A stretch of DNA of 64,000 bases from Craspedostauros australis (GCA_026770025.1 JAMXDE010000004.1:3397501-3461500), one strand, 5' to 3'. Shown: positions 51,694 to 62,101, counted from the stretch's first letter. A program made the numbers and translations. The notes: generated from the sequence alone by a model not told the origin.

Positions 51694-54600
51694 TCAAAAT
51701 AGAATGTGTTGTGATTGCTCTCGTCTTCGTGGACCTGATTGTGGCTTGGTCAACATATCAGCCAGGTTGGTCTCCGATGGTTCATATTGGATGACTGCCA
51801 CTCCTGCCGCCACATTCTCTCGGACAAAGTGATATGCAATTGCGTTGGCTTTCTTTCTCAGTTGTGATTCGGGTGCGGATGCGTTGTAGACGACGCTCTG
51901 GTTGTCAACTCGGATATCTGCCGGTCCCTCCAAAGGCACACCCATCATTCGAAGCTTGTATCTCATGCCAATCACAATCTCCATGGCGACCTTGAGTGCT
52001 GTGAATTCTGAACCAAATGTCGATGTCTCGATTCCATTCTGCTTCTTGCTGTACCATAAGATGGGTGAGGAATTCAAGAAAAGTAAAACACCTGTTCGAG
52101 ATCGTCGTGTGTATTGATCTCCTACATGATCTGCATCAACAAAACACGTCATCTGCACTTCTTTGCCTCTTGGTTTTGGCATATCATGTGGTATCAATTC
52201 GCGTGCGTCTGGGTAGAAGGATGCCCAATCTGGTGTTGGAATGGTGTTCTTCTTGACGTATGCATCGTCAAACACCAAACGTGATCGGTCATGTGAGTTG
52301 AGATAGGCAAACATATGGAAAAGTACACGCAAATGCCCTGTTCTGGGGGCAGCACAGTATGAAGACATCATGCTTGTCTCGCAGCATATGTCGATCCGCC
52401 CCAACTCGACGATCCACCTCAGGATCCCAATCAGCTGTTGATAGTAGTTCATCTCCTCTGGATCACAAAGGGCGGTGGCGTCAAGCTCTGGACGGTATCC
52501 GTTTGGTATTACGCTTTTCGCGCTGGTACGGAATTTACCGCCACGGGCCTCAAGCCATTTCTGCGCCATCTTTGTGACCTCTCGGACGTATCGCTGGGAT
52601 CCCATACTCCACTTCGGCCGCTCCGGTTCTGCTGTGAGATGGAATGGAGCGATTGTAGAGCCGAGGTATGTTGTTGGTGGACCGATCGAGGCGGGTTTGA
52701 GAAAGAAGTAAGAACCAATGTGTGAGAGTATCGCGCTGGGATCTTTGGAGATCGCCAGAATGTCATCAGTGTACACGAGGATGTACTCGTAATATTCAGA
52801 CCCATCGCTCGTCACTGCTGGCTTCATCCAAACATCGCTGTCTGCACGACACGAGGTGAATCCAAGTGAGTTCTGCAGTGTCTCTGCAAGGTGTGCCCTC
52901 CAGGCAGCGCCGCTTGACTTGAGCCCATAGAGTGCGCGACAGATTATCGCTACCTTGCCTGCGTCTGCCCCGAACTCAGGTCCACATGTTGTGTAGACGC
53001 GTTCGCGGCATGGCGCGTTGAGGTATGCGTTCATCACATCTGCTGCAAGCACATCGAGGTCGTTCAGCGCCGCCAAGAGGAATGCGATTCGCACACTTTC
53101 GCGTGTCACCACACTGGCATATGTTATGCTGGATGGTGCTTCAGTCATGTGACCGCCTGCCACAAGTCGCGCCTTCCGTGTGAGGTCGACTTTGATATCG
53201 AAGATCATGTGACATGCAATGTAGGTGTGCCCGACTGGTGGCTTCGTGTCTTCGGTCTTGATGTCGAAAGCTGGTCGAACGTTCTTCATCTCTTTCTCTA
53301 ACGCTTTGCGCCAGAAGTCGGTTCCTGTCTCCTCGTCGATCGCAAGAGCACGTTGGACGCTCTTCGGTAGTTCGAGACCATATTTCTCATTTCGTCGGAA
53401 GTATCGTTTGCGGTTGGCCATCAGGATGCGGTTGCGCCGCTTCATTGTGTATGGAACCCACCATCGAAAGGCAGGCTCATTGGTGAGCTGGTTGTTGGTT
53501 GCGTATTCGGCTGTCTTCACAGGATCAGCCTCCTTGGCATCGCGTAAATGAATCCATGATGTAGATCCGTCTTTCCATAACACACACAGCTTCCATCCCT
53601 TTGTTGTCTTCGTAGCTGTCTTGTCATCAGCGGTTGCTGCAGTAGGAAGTCGCTTGTGGTCAATGATGTCCTCCATCAGGAGCGTCGTGTATCCGTCGTC
53701 GTCTGTTCGTGCGTAAATATTTTCTGCGATCTGATTCGCATTGAACACTTCGCTGTGCCCGTCGACAAATTCAACCTCATACATGGATGTGTCAAGAAGT
53801 GGATTTGAATGTGAGTGACCAATCAGCTTCCCGCTCGCATCGCGTTTTCGGCGCTTCACAGTACCAAATTGGATGTCATCACCCGCAGGTAGCTTGACTC
53901 GAGCGGACAGATATCGATCATATGCGTCTTCGTCGGCGTCAGCTGGCTCTATCAAAGGTTCCAGTGATGTGGTCTGCTCCAGGAATGCAATGTCTTCGGC
54001 TGTGTCGTCGACGTCGTCTCCGTCGTCCCCTGGCTTGATGCCTTCCATTCGATCTTTCCATTTGTTTCGTAGATTGGACATGAAGTCGGATTGTTGCTGT
54101 TTAACTGCTTCACTGTTGAGGTCGACATCGGATAAAGGAATGACAGAGGATTTAGAAACAACAGCGCCAGAAGATGTGAGAATGTACGAGCACATCGCCT
54201 CACCCACGGCCTTCGACGGACCGAGGTAGCGACCAAGATGTTTTGTGTTCATGTTTGCTCCCTGGAGATTCATGTACCACACAAAGTCGAACCACCCAAA
54301 TTCTGAAATGTGTGAGATGTCGGTGGTGTCGCCAGTCAGGATTGTAGTTGGTGTCTGGCCATGTAGATCATATATCTGAAGTGCTGTGTTGCTTCGAATC
54401 TCTGCACAGTACTCAAAACAATAATCCCACAGGTATGCAGGTGTGTTCGTCGATGTCATAAGCCGCCGATATTGACGTCGAAGTTCTCTGATCGTTGCCT
54501 CCGCTTTGTTCTGATTGTGAATATACGCCTCCACGGGACGGATTGAGACTTGAGCTTTGAGAAGTTTGCTCTTGAAGTTGCCCTCAACTAGCTCTCGTGC

Positions 54601-55629
54601 ATTGTCTGGTATCATTGTGTGTGGGATGCCGTAGTCTCTGAATAGCTCATCGAGTGTCTGTGCGGCCTCTCGCCTTGCCGCCATTGGGTACACTTTGACC
54701 CAATGAAATGGTGTACAATAGATCATTGCACAGATGTTCCCACGTATGGACTTTGTCTTCGCGAACATCGTGTCAGTGTACATTTGTGTGTTGAGGCGTC
54801 GGTACCGGAGCTGCATCGCATAAGGATTGAGTCGACGTGTTCCTGTCGTTGTAGTGAAATCACGGACTGCCAATTGCGTTGTCACATCGAGTGTTCGTCT
54901 TGCTGCTTCGATTCCGATTCGCCATCTTGCTGCCAGCTGCTCTGGCGTTATCGTCCCCTTTCGATTCGAGGTACGCGTGTGATGTATTGTTCGATTGTCA
55001 TGCTCGTATCTGATCGGTGATTCAATATGCATCTGTTGATCTGCTTGAAGTTTCGCACGTATCGCTGCTTCATCGTCCCCTGACGACAGCTGTGATGGAT
55101 CCCAATATGCATCTGATGTCATGTATACATGGACGCAATCTCTGTCGGACTGTATCTCGTCTCGCGTCGGTTGTCGAATATGGAAATAGGATACCGTTCC
55201 GTTCAGCTGAAGTGGGATGTGCAAATCATGATGTGAAGAAAGAATAGAATGTGAGTATGAATGACGATTCTCCTCTGGTAGCATGACCAAAGGTGTCTCA
55301 TTGACGATAATACCCGCCATGCGCATTTGATGCGGACACAATAGCGGATGAGGAAGAGTTTCAAAATATAGTGATTGAGGAAAGAAGAGGATGTAAGTGG
55401 TGTACGAAACAGGATCGTCATACGCAATCGCTGCTGTGACAATTGGTACGTTTGTGACGTCCCCCAATGTGTCCAAGAATGGCGATGTTGTGACGGTCTG
55501 TGTAGTTCGGTGTACAATGTATGCAGTAGTACCAAAAGCACAAGTGTCAGCATGTGAGTCCAATTCGGCTCTCGGTGTCTCAGATGGAAGGGACTGGCTG
55601 ATCGCCGTTGCATGGCGTCGCCCTCCCAC
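51694..55629 (-). CDS. pol: Copia pol polyprotein, copy B
   Basis: A near-identical partner of the copy A pol frame, 6384 bp away, with the same domain order. It looks whole. Confidence 0.92.
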   Translation of the reverse strand: MGGRRHATAISQSLPSETPRAELDSHADTCAFGTTAYIVHRTTQTVTTSPFLDTLGDVTNVPIVTAAIAYDDPVSYTTYILFFPQSLYFETLPHPLLCPHQMRMAGIIVNETPLVMLPEENRHSYSHSILSSHHDLHIPLQLNGTVSYFHIRQPTRDEIQSDRDCVHVYMTSDAYWDPSQLSSGDDEAAIRAKLQADQQMHIESPIRYEHDNRTIHHTRTSNRKGTITPEQLAARWRIGIEAARRTLDVTTQLAVRDFTTTTGTRRLNPYAMQLRYRRLNTQMYTDTMFAKTKSIRGNICAMIYCTPFHWVKVYPMAARREAAQTLDELFRDYGIPHTMIPDNARELVEGNFKSKLLKAQVSIRPVEAYIHNQNKAEATIRELRRQYRRLMTSTNTPAYLWDYCFEYCAEIRSNTALQIYDLHGQTPTTILTGDTTDISHISEFGWFDFVWYMNLQGANMNTKHLGRYLGPSKAVGEAMCSYILTSSGAVVSKSSVIPLSDVDLNSEAVKQQQSDFMSNLRNKWKDRMEGIKPGDDGDDVDDTAEDIAFLEQTTSLEPLIEPADADEDAYDRYLSARVKLPAGDDIQFGTVKRRKRDASGKLIGHSHSNPLLDTSMYEVEFVDGHSEVFNANQIAENIYARTDDDGYTTLLMEDIIDHKRLPTAATADDKTATKTTKGWKLCVLWKDGSTSWIHLRDAKEADPVKTAEYATNNQLTNEPAFRWWVPYTMKRRNRILMANRKRYFRRNEKYGLELPKSVQRALAIDEETGTDFWRKALEKEMKNVRPAFDIKTEDTKPPVGHTYIACHMIFDIKVDLTRKARLVAGGHMTEAPSSITYASVVTRESVRIAFLLAALNDLDVLAADVMNAYLNAPCRERVYTTCGPEFGADAGKVAIICRALYGLKSSGAAWRAHLAETLQNSLGFTSCRADSDVWMKPAVTSDGSEYYEYILVYTDDILAISKDPSAILSHIGSYFFLKPASIGPPTTYLGSTIAPFHLTAEPERPKWSMGSQRYVREVTKMAQKWLEARGGKFRTSAKSVIPNGYRPELDATALCDPEEMNYYQQLIGILRWIVELGRIDICCETSMMSSYCAAPRTGHLRVLFHMFAYLNSHDRSRLVFDDAYVKKNTIPTPDWASFYPDARELIPHDMPKPRGKEVQMTCFVDADHVGDQYTRRSRTGVLLFLNSSPILWYSKKQNGIETSTFGSEFTALKVAMEIVIGMRYKLRMMGVPLEGPADIRVDNQSVVYNASAPESQLRKKANAIAYHFVRENVAAGVAVIQYEPSETNLADMLTKPQSGPRRREQSQHILF

Positions 55630-55635
55630 CTCATG

Positions 55636-57132
55636 TCAGGATTGGCCTTGTTGATTGCGACGTGTCATGAATGCCCCGATGCCGTTCTTACGCTGGTCGG
55701 CAGAGGCACTTCCCGAGGCAACAGGAGTCGTCGCGTCCTGACTATCTGTTCGCTGACGTTTGTTCTGTCCTTGCGTATCAAGTGATGCAACTCCTCTTCT
55801 CGCATCTCGTTCTTGTCGAAGTGCAATGGCACGTGCACGCTGAGCGGCAGACATGACTGCCCATTCTTCTCGGTCGTAATATCTGTCGGTCACGTTCATG
55901 TTGGCATTGTATTGTGGTTTGCCTTTGTCGCCGCCTTTACCACGTCCGCCCCTGCCACCCCGGCCTTGGCCTCCACCGCCACCTGAGCGGCCTCGGTTCT
56001 TCCTGTTATTGCCTTGCATCCCTGCAATACGTCGACTTGTTGTTGTGTCAGTGCGCTGATCAAGAGACTCTGCAAGATAGTTCATCGTTCGATGAAAGCT
56101 GGTCTTGTACGTTTTTGTTGCTCGTACGACTTCGCATGCTGGGAACAGACGTTGGTCTCTGATTCCTCGCATAAGGCGTCTGACTTTTGCTTCTTCCATC
56201 TGCGGTTCACCTCCCTGCGCAAGATCTTCAAAGGCTGCATTCAATCGCTGCGCGTACATCTCAAACGTGAAGTTTCGTGCTCTTCCGTCGAAATATGTTT
56301 CTGCGATCGTTTTGTCAGCCAATGCTTTCGTGCGTGCTTGAAATGAGTCTCCACGATAGTGTTGTTCAAGCGCCTGATGAGCTGCTCGTCCGTCTTTCGA
56401 TCTCTCGAATCCCTGTACCCAATTCCACGCAGGACCACCGTGTGTTGCAGCTCGAACGACTTGCCAAACTGCTGCTCTGTCTGCTTTGTAAATGGAACCG
56501 GAATGGGGTGCACGGTCAATCAGCTCGTCCAACATGGTTGGTTCTCCAAATGATGTTGTGACAGCGGGAATTCTGTCCTCTGGCTTCTCTGAGTCTGGTC
56601 GAACAACGTATGCAAGTGGAATGTCTTGACTCCCAAGTGTGTTGTCCAAGTAATTGCGGATGTCCTCGAGTGTCTCTCTGACTGAGTCCACCTTGGTGAG
56701 TAGCTCGGGTGTTGGTAGAGGATCACTGCTCTTGATTCGTTTCTCGTCTTTAAATAAGGTCCAAGCTGCGTTGAGTCGGGGTAGTGTGGCACCTGATGAT
56801 GTAAATGATCGTTGAATGCGGCTGTAGTGAAAGCGAAGGTAGCGAAGCTTCCGCAATCGCATCTCATATACCCATCCAAGAGGCACTCCTGGGTTGCGGA
56901 TCATTACCGGTGTCCCAGAGACTGGCTTTGAGGGTACGTATGATGGATTTGCGATGTAACCACTGCCTTTCCGAATGCGTTCACACAACGCTTGTATGTC
57001 GTCGTCGTCGAATGAAAGCAGGTCGTCAAATGAAGATATTCCCTGCTCCTTGATCGCTTCACCAATTGTATCATCCGGAAACAGTAGCACATTGCGAAAG
57101 TAATTCTGGATTTCGGCTGCTGCTCCTGCCAT
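55636..57132 (-). CDS. gag: Copia gag, copy B
   Basis: A 498-codon frame with the same predicted protein as copy A gag. It looks whole. Confidence 0.85.
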   Translation of the reverse strand: MAGAAAEIQNYFRNVLLFPDDTIGEAIKEQGISSFDDLLSFDDDDIQALCERIRKGSGYIANPSYVPSKPVSGTPVMIRNPGVPLGWVYEMRLRKLRYLRFHYSRIQRSFTSSGATLPRLNAAWTLFKDEKRIKSSDPLPTPELLTKVDSVRETLEDIRNYLDNTLGSQDIPLAYVVRPDSEKPEDRIPAVTTSFGEPTMLDELIDRAPHSGSIYKADRAAVWQVVRAATHGGPAWNWVQGFERSKDGRAAHQALEQHYRGDSFQARTKALADKTIAETYFDGRARNFTFEMYAQRLNAAFEDLAQGGEPQMEEAKVRRLMRGIRDQRLFPACEVVRATKTYKTSFHRTMNYLAESLDQRTDTTTSRRIAGMQGNNRKNRGRSGGGGGQGRGGRGGRGKGGDKGKPQYNANMNVTDRYYDREEWAVMSAAQRARAIALRQERDARRGVASLDTQGQNKRQRTDSQDATTPVASGSASADQRKNGIGAFMTRRNQQGQS

Positions 57133-57712
57133 CGTGGATGTCTTTGGATGTTGCGATATCGTCTTGTTTGATGCTGTTGATGTCTGTGTTTGTGTTTAAT
57201 CGTGTTTCAATCGTGCGAGATTTGGAAATTGTGAGCAAAGCGAATGCATTCCGTGATGCATGGGAAACAACAGACCAACAAGCGCAACATAGCAGATCAT
57301 ATGCTGGAACAAGGCTGTCTGCTCTAATACTCGTCATGCCCTAATCCCACAAGTAGCTGCGTGCTACTGCGCATTCCTTCCATATCTGGTGAAGTCGAGA
57401 AGCGGGAATTTTGTATATACCCAGGATCTGTTCCGTCACAGCGGACGGGTTGACTCAAGGAATCACATGTTGGTCTCATGGTCGATGCGTCCATCGATGC
57501 CACTCAATCGCGCAAATGCGTCACATTGAGTTGACGTCCCTCTGATGTTGACCAATATACATCAGCACATGATTGTCATAGGAGACGCCGCACTACGCAG
57601 GCTGTGCCGGCCATGGCGGATACTACACGATTCTGCAGCTCCAGTATTATCGTAGCCTCCTCAGGCTGTTCCTCTCATGTTGCTCAGAAAGAGCGACGAG
57701 TCAATGATAAAC
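57133..57712 (-). other. Untranslated leader of copy B
   Basis: 580 bp between the right LTR and gag, the same sequence as the copy A leader by eye. Confidence 0.6.
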
Positions 57713-57881
57713 CAAACTCTCCTACTGGGAAAAGGCATGGAATTGGAAGTAAACAACGGATTATGAGCTCAAGGCACGAGCCATTTACCTCTGATGCGGT
57801 CTCTACTCTGCTGCGTACGATTCAGCTGCAAGTGCCCAGTCTAACGCTCAAATAACCGGTAATAACGTCCGTATCTGCTTG
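57713..57881 (-). repeat. Right LTR (5' LTR of copy B)
   Basis: 169 bp, identical by eye to the other two. Host DNA resumes at about 57882. Confidence 0.88.
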
Positions 57882-57885
57882 GTAT

Positions 57886-58260
57886 AATACTCTGCTGTAT
57901 TCGTTTGTTGTTTGAGATCGGATGTTGCTATTGTTACATATGTATATTATAGGTGATAGAATATGTGATATTGTACAGGTTCATCTTGTGGATGCTTGTT
58001 CATCCACGCTTGTTTGTGTGTGTGTGCGCGTGCATATGATGTTGGATCGATTGGCAAGAGGTCTTCTTGCGTCGTCCTCGTGGGTGTTGGCGCATCAAGT
58101 CTGCTCGTACGGCTGATGCGCTTTGTGGCTTTCATTCGTGGGGATGCCCCACCCTTCGTTCTCTTTCATCTCGTCGATTGAACGGCGCGCCATCTACCGT
58201 TGCGAAGGAATCCCATCGCGTCGTCGTTCTGACTTGTTCCATGGCGTTGCTTCTCGCGCT
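57886..58260. other. Host DNA right of the Copia array
   Basis: TG-rich sequence (near 58012-58030) without a supported gene; the 3' flank of the small membrane protein gene. Confidence 0.45.
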
Positions 58261-58461
58261 TCATTCAAACAAAAAATCGTCGCTGTTCACGGAGAGGAAC
58301 GTATCTGCCACTGCGTCCGAATCGAGAGGAACCCAAGCCTCCACCACTGTGAGGCCAGCAACCTGCGAATGCCGCTGGTTGATGAACATGGCGAACAGGA
58401 GGTTGAGGACCGTGAAGCCGATGGGCACGGCAAGGAAATTGAATGCTGTTGTGGAACTCAT
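58261..58461 (-). CDS. 66-residue single-span membrane protein
   Basis: An ATG-to-stop frame with good coding composition. MSSTTAFNFLAVPIGF is followed by a hydrophobic helix (about 9-28, TVLNLLFAMFI), then NQRHSQVAGLTVVEAW and an acidic end (SVNSDDFLFE). The size and the helix-then-acidic-tail layout fit a small subunit of a respiratory, ER or photosynthetic membrane complex; no family recognised. It is the nearest host gene to the right edge of the Copia array. Confidence 0.5.
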   Translation of the reverse strand: MSSTTAFNFLAVPIGFTVLNLLFAMFINQRHSQVAGLTVVEAWVPLDSDAVADTFLSVNSDDFLFE

Positions 58462-59006
58462 CGTGAAGGTTGTGGATGCGATGCTTGATGGAATTGTTTG
58501 ATGAGCTTTGCGTTATGTTGTTTTGCGTTGTGAATGATGGTCTTTGACTCTGCGTGCTCTCTGTTTTGTGAGATGATCGCGCAATCGCGCAATTGATGGA
58601 CTTGTTCCTCAGAAAGCAATTGATGGATGATGGAGCAAAGTGGAATACTCAGATGAAGAGATGCGCGACCAATTTTGGGCTGCGCTTTCGATGCTTGTGT
58701 TGTTCCTGTTGGTGACGAAACCAATCCGAGGGCTGCGATGTCGTTGCGGTCGAGCACGAGTACTCTATTGCCGTGGGTGCTGCTCCGATTGCCCGGGTTC
58801 GGGTCGAGGGTCGCCTGCCTTGCTGGTTGCTTCCTGTGTGCTGATTGCCCCCAGGATGACTTGGCCGGTTGCCGAAATGAACGATGAGCGAAAGTGGTCG
58901 TGTGAGGTTGCAATGTTCACAACTGTGCGAACAGCTCAATGGTGCTCCTTTGCATGTGTTGGAATGAGTGAGGCGATGAGTGTTGCGGCGGGCTTCTTGT
59001 TGTCGT

Positions 59007-59037
<31 letters not shown>

Positions 59038-59569
59038 ATGAATCATGAAATTTGTGTCTTGTGTGCTGCGTCAGGTGTGATTGTTGTTGCTGTGCCCCCT
59101 GAAATTGCGAAGCCGCCGATCACTGTTGTTTTCGATGATGTCGTGGTTGATGTTGTTGTTGACGCTGACGGTTGGGTTTGGTGCCGATCTTTTTTCCATG
59201 TGGTTGGCGTTCTCGTTTTTCCGTTTGTTGTCATTGTCGGAGTTTCTCCGTGTTGGTTGTGCGACTGTCTTGGTGTGCGTGTTACGTTCGTGGTCCCGAT
59301 CCTCAACATTCAACCAGAGATTCTCTTTTTGAATTCAGGAAGCTATTCCACACCCAATCAGTCCGACTAGCATACAACAACATCAGAGTTTGAAACTCAG
59401 ATTGTTGGTACGACGATACTTGTAAATGTTAGACTCCCATGACATAGGAGAAGCAACGACATCGGCAACCACGGCAGCCACTCAGGACCAACAATGTGAC
59501 ATCATTGCCACAACTCTACTCTTAGTATACATGCCATACTATACCATACATGTATTGAATACAACGTGC
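58462..59569. other. Intergenic region
   Basis: Contains a (CTGTTG)n-like run at about 59000-59037 and TG/GTT-rich sequence to 59240. No gene is supported on either strand. Confidence 0.45.
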
Positions 59570-60907
59570 TCATGCTTCCACAGGCTCCCATTCCTCCTCT
59601 TCCTCAGCCACATCCTCGACCAAAGGCTCGTCATCATCACTTTCCTCGATTGATTCAACGCCACCAATCTGTTCCTCCACGATCCGGCTATCTCCACTAC
59701 TGGCAGTATTCGCACCAGCTTCTTCCACATCCCGTGACACGTACAGCTCCACGGATTCCTGGTCTTCCTGCGCCATTTCGCGCCACTGCAGCACGGTAAT
59801 TTCGGGCAGCTCGGCGGATGACGTGATGCCACCCACCGCCGCCATCACGTTTTCCTTGATGTTGGATTTGATCAAGCCTTGCGTGTACTTGTCAATCAGC
59901 TTGGTCGCATACTGCAACGGCGACAGCAACCATTGCGGCACGCCTTCGCGTAGATGCAACTCTTTGGGTGTGAACATGGGTTGCGGCAACGGACTCCAGA
60001 CGATGCTCCAGATCTGCTTCCACATTTCGGCCAGCAGCAGTTTGCGCATGGTCGTGCGCATGGTCGGCAGGATTGTTTGAATGAGATACTGCCGCACAGA
60101 GGAAGTCTGCAGCATCACGAAGGCGGCCGACGACAGCTCCACCCAGCCGACTCCCAGCGACTGCTGAACGTCGCCCAGCAGCAGGATCGGTATCCACGAC
60201 AATAGCAGAGCCGAGATGGAGTCCTTGGCGAGCTTTTGGAGACCTTCGATGGATACCGTGGTGATGGTGGGATCGAAGACTGTGGCAATGCCAAGCAGAG
60301 CGCCCGTACCCAGCAAGGACAACAAGGAGGTCTGTGGCGATTTCTGTAGGAATCTGCCCTGTTTCTGTGCTGTGGCGGCCTCGTCTTCATCGAGCTCTCT
60401 CTGCCGTCGCCATTCCTGCTCCTGGCGTTGCAACTCTTGAACGAAGGGATTGGAGTGATAATGAACTCCGCCGGTGCTGTCGTCGCCATCATCCGTTTGC
60501 AACAGCGACGTTGCCACTTCGGACAACATCAATCGCGCTTGTTGCTGCGATGCATCTGCTGTTGGATCATCATCATTATCATCAAGCTCAGCATTCATGT
60601 GCTGTTGCTGCAGTGATTGCCGCGATCCAACCCGATTCCTGTACGAATGATCGAGCGACCTGATCGTCGGTCGCTGCATCTCACTTTGGGACTGCAAATG
60701 ATCCTGACTCCGACGCTGGCTGCGATGACTTAGGAATGCCTGATTTCTCCATTCATCCTGAGCTTTGCTGCTGCTGCTGTCATTGTCATCGTTCGCAGTG
60801 TTGTCGAGATGAAATGCAGGGACTGCTTCCACAGTTGCTGTCAATGCCAATGCCAACGGCAGCAGCATCGCCAGCCGTATTGATTTCGCACGCGTCATGG
60901 CCGTCAT
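59570..60907 (-). CDS. Secretory-route membrane-associated protein, unknown function
   Basis: 445 residues from the first true ATG at 60907. An N-terminal signal peptide (RLAMLLPLALALTATVEAVP) is followed by Phe/His, loosely like an ASAF motif (AVPAFH), so plastid import is conceivable but weaker than in the two clear cases. Residues 35-180 are Gln/Asp/Ser/Arg-rich and disordered. Residues about 192-275 are hydrophobic with two or three possible helices (LLSLLGTGALLGIATVF; SALLLSWIPILLL; VELSSAAFVML). A Trp-rich amphipathic region follows (WKQIWSIVWSPLPQP), then a helical part, and the protein ends in a strongly acidic tail (EEEEEWEPVEA). No domain recognised. Confidence 0.65.
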   Translation of the reverse strand: MTAMTRAKSIRLAMLLPLALALTATVEAVPAFHLDNTANDDNDSSSSKAQDEWRNQAFLSHRSQRRSQDHLQSQSEMQRPTIRSLDHSYRNRVGSRQSLQQQHMNAELDDNDDDPTADASQQQARLMLSEVATSLLQTDDGDDSTGGVHYHSNPFVQELQRQEQEWRRQRELDEDEAATAQKQGRFLQKSPQTSLLSLLGTGALLGIATVFDPTITTVSIEGLQKLAKDSISALLLSWIPILLLGDVQQSLGVGWVELSSAAFVMLQTSSVRQYLIQTILPTMRTTMRKLLLAEMWKQIWSIVWSPLPQPMFTPKELHLREGVPQWLLSPLQYATKLIDKYTQGLIKSNIKENVMAAVGGITSSAELPEITVLQWREMAQEDQESVELYVSRDVEEAGANTASSGDSRIVEEQIGGVESIEESDDDEPLVEDVAEEEEEWEPVEA

Positions 60908-61648
60908 CGTGGATGTCGATATCACTATCGCTGAGGACGTTGACGTTGACGTTGGCTTCCTTCCGATCTATTATATTATACTCTGCTCGAATAGTCGCAC
61001 TCGGCAGAAACGCATTCACTGTCATCGATTGTGTTGTATCAGCAAACAATGCCTTCCATTGTTGCATCCCTTCTTCGCAGCACTCTTCTTCATCCTTGCA
61101 GTCGACGTTCTCATCGTGTGTGACGTTGCATGTTGGTTCATAAATCCCTTTTTCCACGTTTCATGTTTCATTTTTCATTTTTTCTTCTTCACCTTGTTCT
61201 TTTGTCGCGTTGGAGATTCGACACAAGACTGACTCACACACGACTGGTCCTTATTGAATCCCGAGTACTTCTTCAAGTTGGACTTGAGAGGTCCTTCTTC
61301 GAGCTTTATCGTGTTTTCGTGTTGGGTTCTCAATCATGGCGATGGTGTCACACCCAATCACGATTACTTTTAAATCCTTTCGTGGGGTATCTTTGGCGCC
61401 ATCACCGTGTTGATCGTGATGCGCCACGTTGTGCGGCGTTTCTCCAGGCACTGCCCTCGACACGCATCCCTCATGACATCGTATCTTCGCCTTCCACCTT
61501 TCTCATCCAGAAGCATCTTGGAATCTTGATTCCTCCTCTCCAGATCGTAGCCACCCTCCCGAGTTTCGCACTGGAAGACATCGTCCACAAGACACAACTC
61601 GCAAGAAGCCACAAATCACAGATCTCAACAACAACGACGACGACCAAG
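60908..61648. other. Divergent intergenic region
   Basis: Upstream of the unknown secretory-route gene (-) and the coiled-coil gene (+). T-rich at 61140-61200. The plus-strand frame is open from 61130, but the extra sequence would hide the signal peptide, so it is not used. Confidence 0.5.
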
Positions 61649-62101
61649 ATGATGAAGAACCCAATGACGATGTTCCTGCTGCTGGTGCTCGCAATGAGCT
61701 GCTGCATCACGGACGCCACGGTCTGGCGATTCGGTCAATCCACCGTCCTGCCCGACAACGGCGTCGAGCGCGACCAGAGCAAGAAGAAATCCGTGGAGAA
61801 GCTCAAGGCCGAGGCGGAGGCCGTCGTGTCGGATGAGACCAAGGCATGGTTCGGGATGCAAAAGAAACGCGTCGAGGAACAGGCCGAGGTGCTGGAGAAG
61901 GAGGCCGCCAACGCCAAGAAGCAGCTGAAACGGGAGCGTGTCAAGCTGGAAAAGAAGCAGAAGGAGGTCATGCGCAAGGCGGACAAGGTGAAGGACAAGC
62001 TGCAGGAAGAGAAGGATGTGCAGACGTCGCACTTTCAGAAGACGAAGGAACGCTGGGGCAAGATCTGGAAGGAGCAGTTCGGCGATTCGGAGAAGGAGTG
62101 A
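61649..62101 (+). CDS. Secreted or lumenal coiled-coil protein
   Basis: 150 residues from the ATG at 61649, the first Met of MMKNPMTMFLLLVLAMSCC, a clear signal peptide cut near residue 23 (ITDA). The rest is one long Lys/Glu/Ala/Gln-rich coiled coil (about 45-140; VSDETKAWFGMQKKRVEEQ then KKQLKRERVKLEKKQKEV), ending GKIWKEQFGDSEKE. There is no cysteine pattern, retention signal or anchor after the leader. Such helical secreted or ER proteins are common in diatoms and poorly understood; no family recognised. It is followed by the convergent basic-tailed gene. Confidence 0.65.
   Translation: MMKNPMTMFLLLVLAMSCCITDATVWRFGQSTVLPDNGVERDQSKKKSVEKLKAEAEAVVSDETKAWFGMQKKRVEEQAEVLEKEAANAKKQLKRERVKLEKKQKEVMRKADKVKDKLQEEKDVQTSHFQKTKERWGKIWKEQFGDSEKE

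Larger units (their letters stand above)
44945..57883 (-). mobile_element. Tandem pair of Ty1/Copia LTR retrotransposons sharing a central LTR
   Basis: The structure is LTR (44945-45113), internal, LTR (51329-51497), internal, LTR (57713-57881). The unit repeats every 6384 bp, and both copies read leftward. Each copy has a gag and a pol frame; pol has the order protease, integrase, reverse transcriptase, RNase H, which defines Copia. It resembles the Copia lineages abundant in diatoms. The three LTRs look identical by eye and the two internal regions are almost identical, so the array is very young. Both copies look whole. A 4-bp direct repeat, gtat, flanks the whole array (44941-44944 and 57882-57885) but not the central LTR, which argues for one insertion followed by LTR-LTR recombination. 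The end position is exact to about 2 bp. Confidence 0.92.

Noticed and set aside
44945-57883. Two independent Copia insertions side by side
   Set aside because: The copies share one LTR with no host DNA or separate target duplication between them, so one insertion plus recombination fits better.
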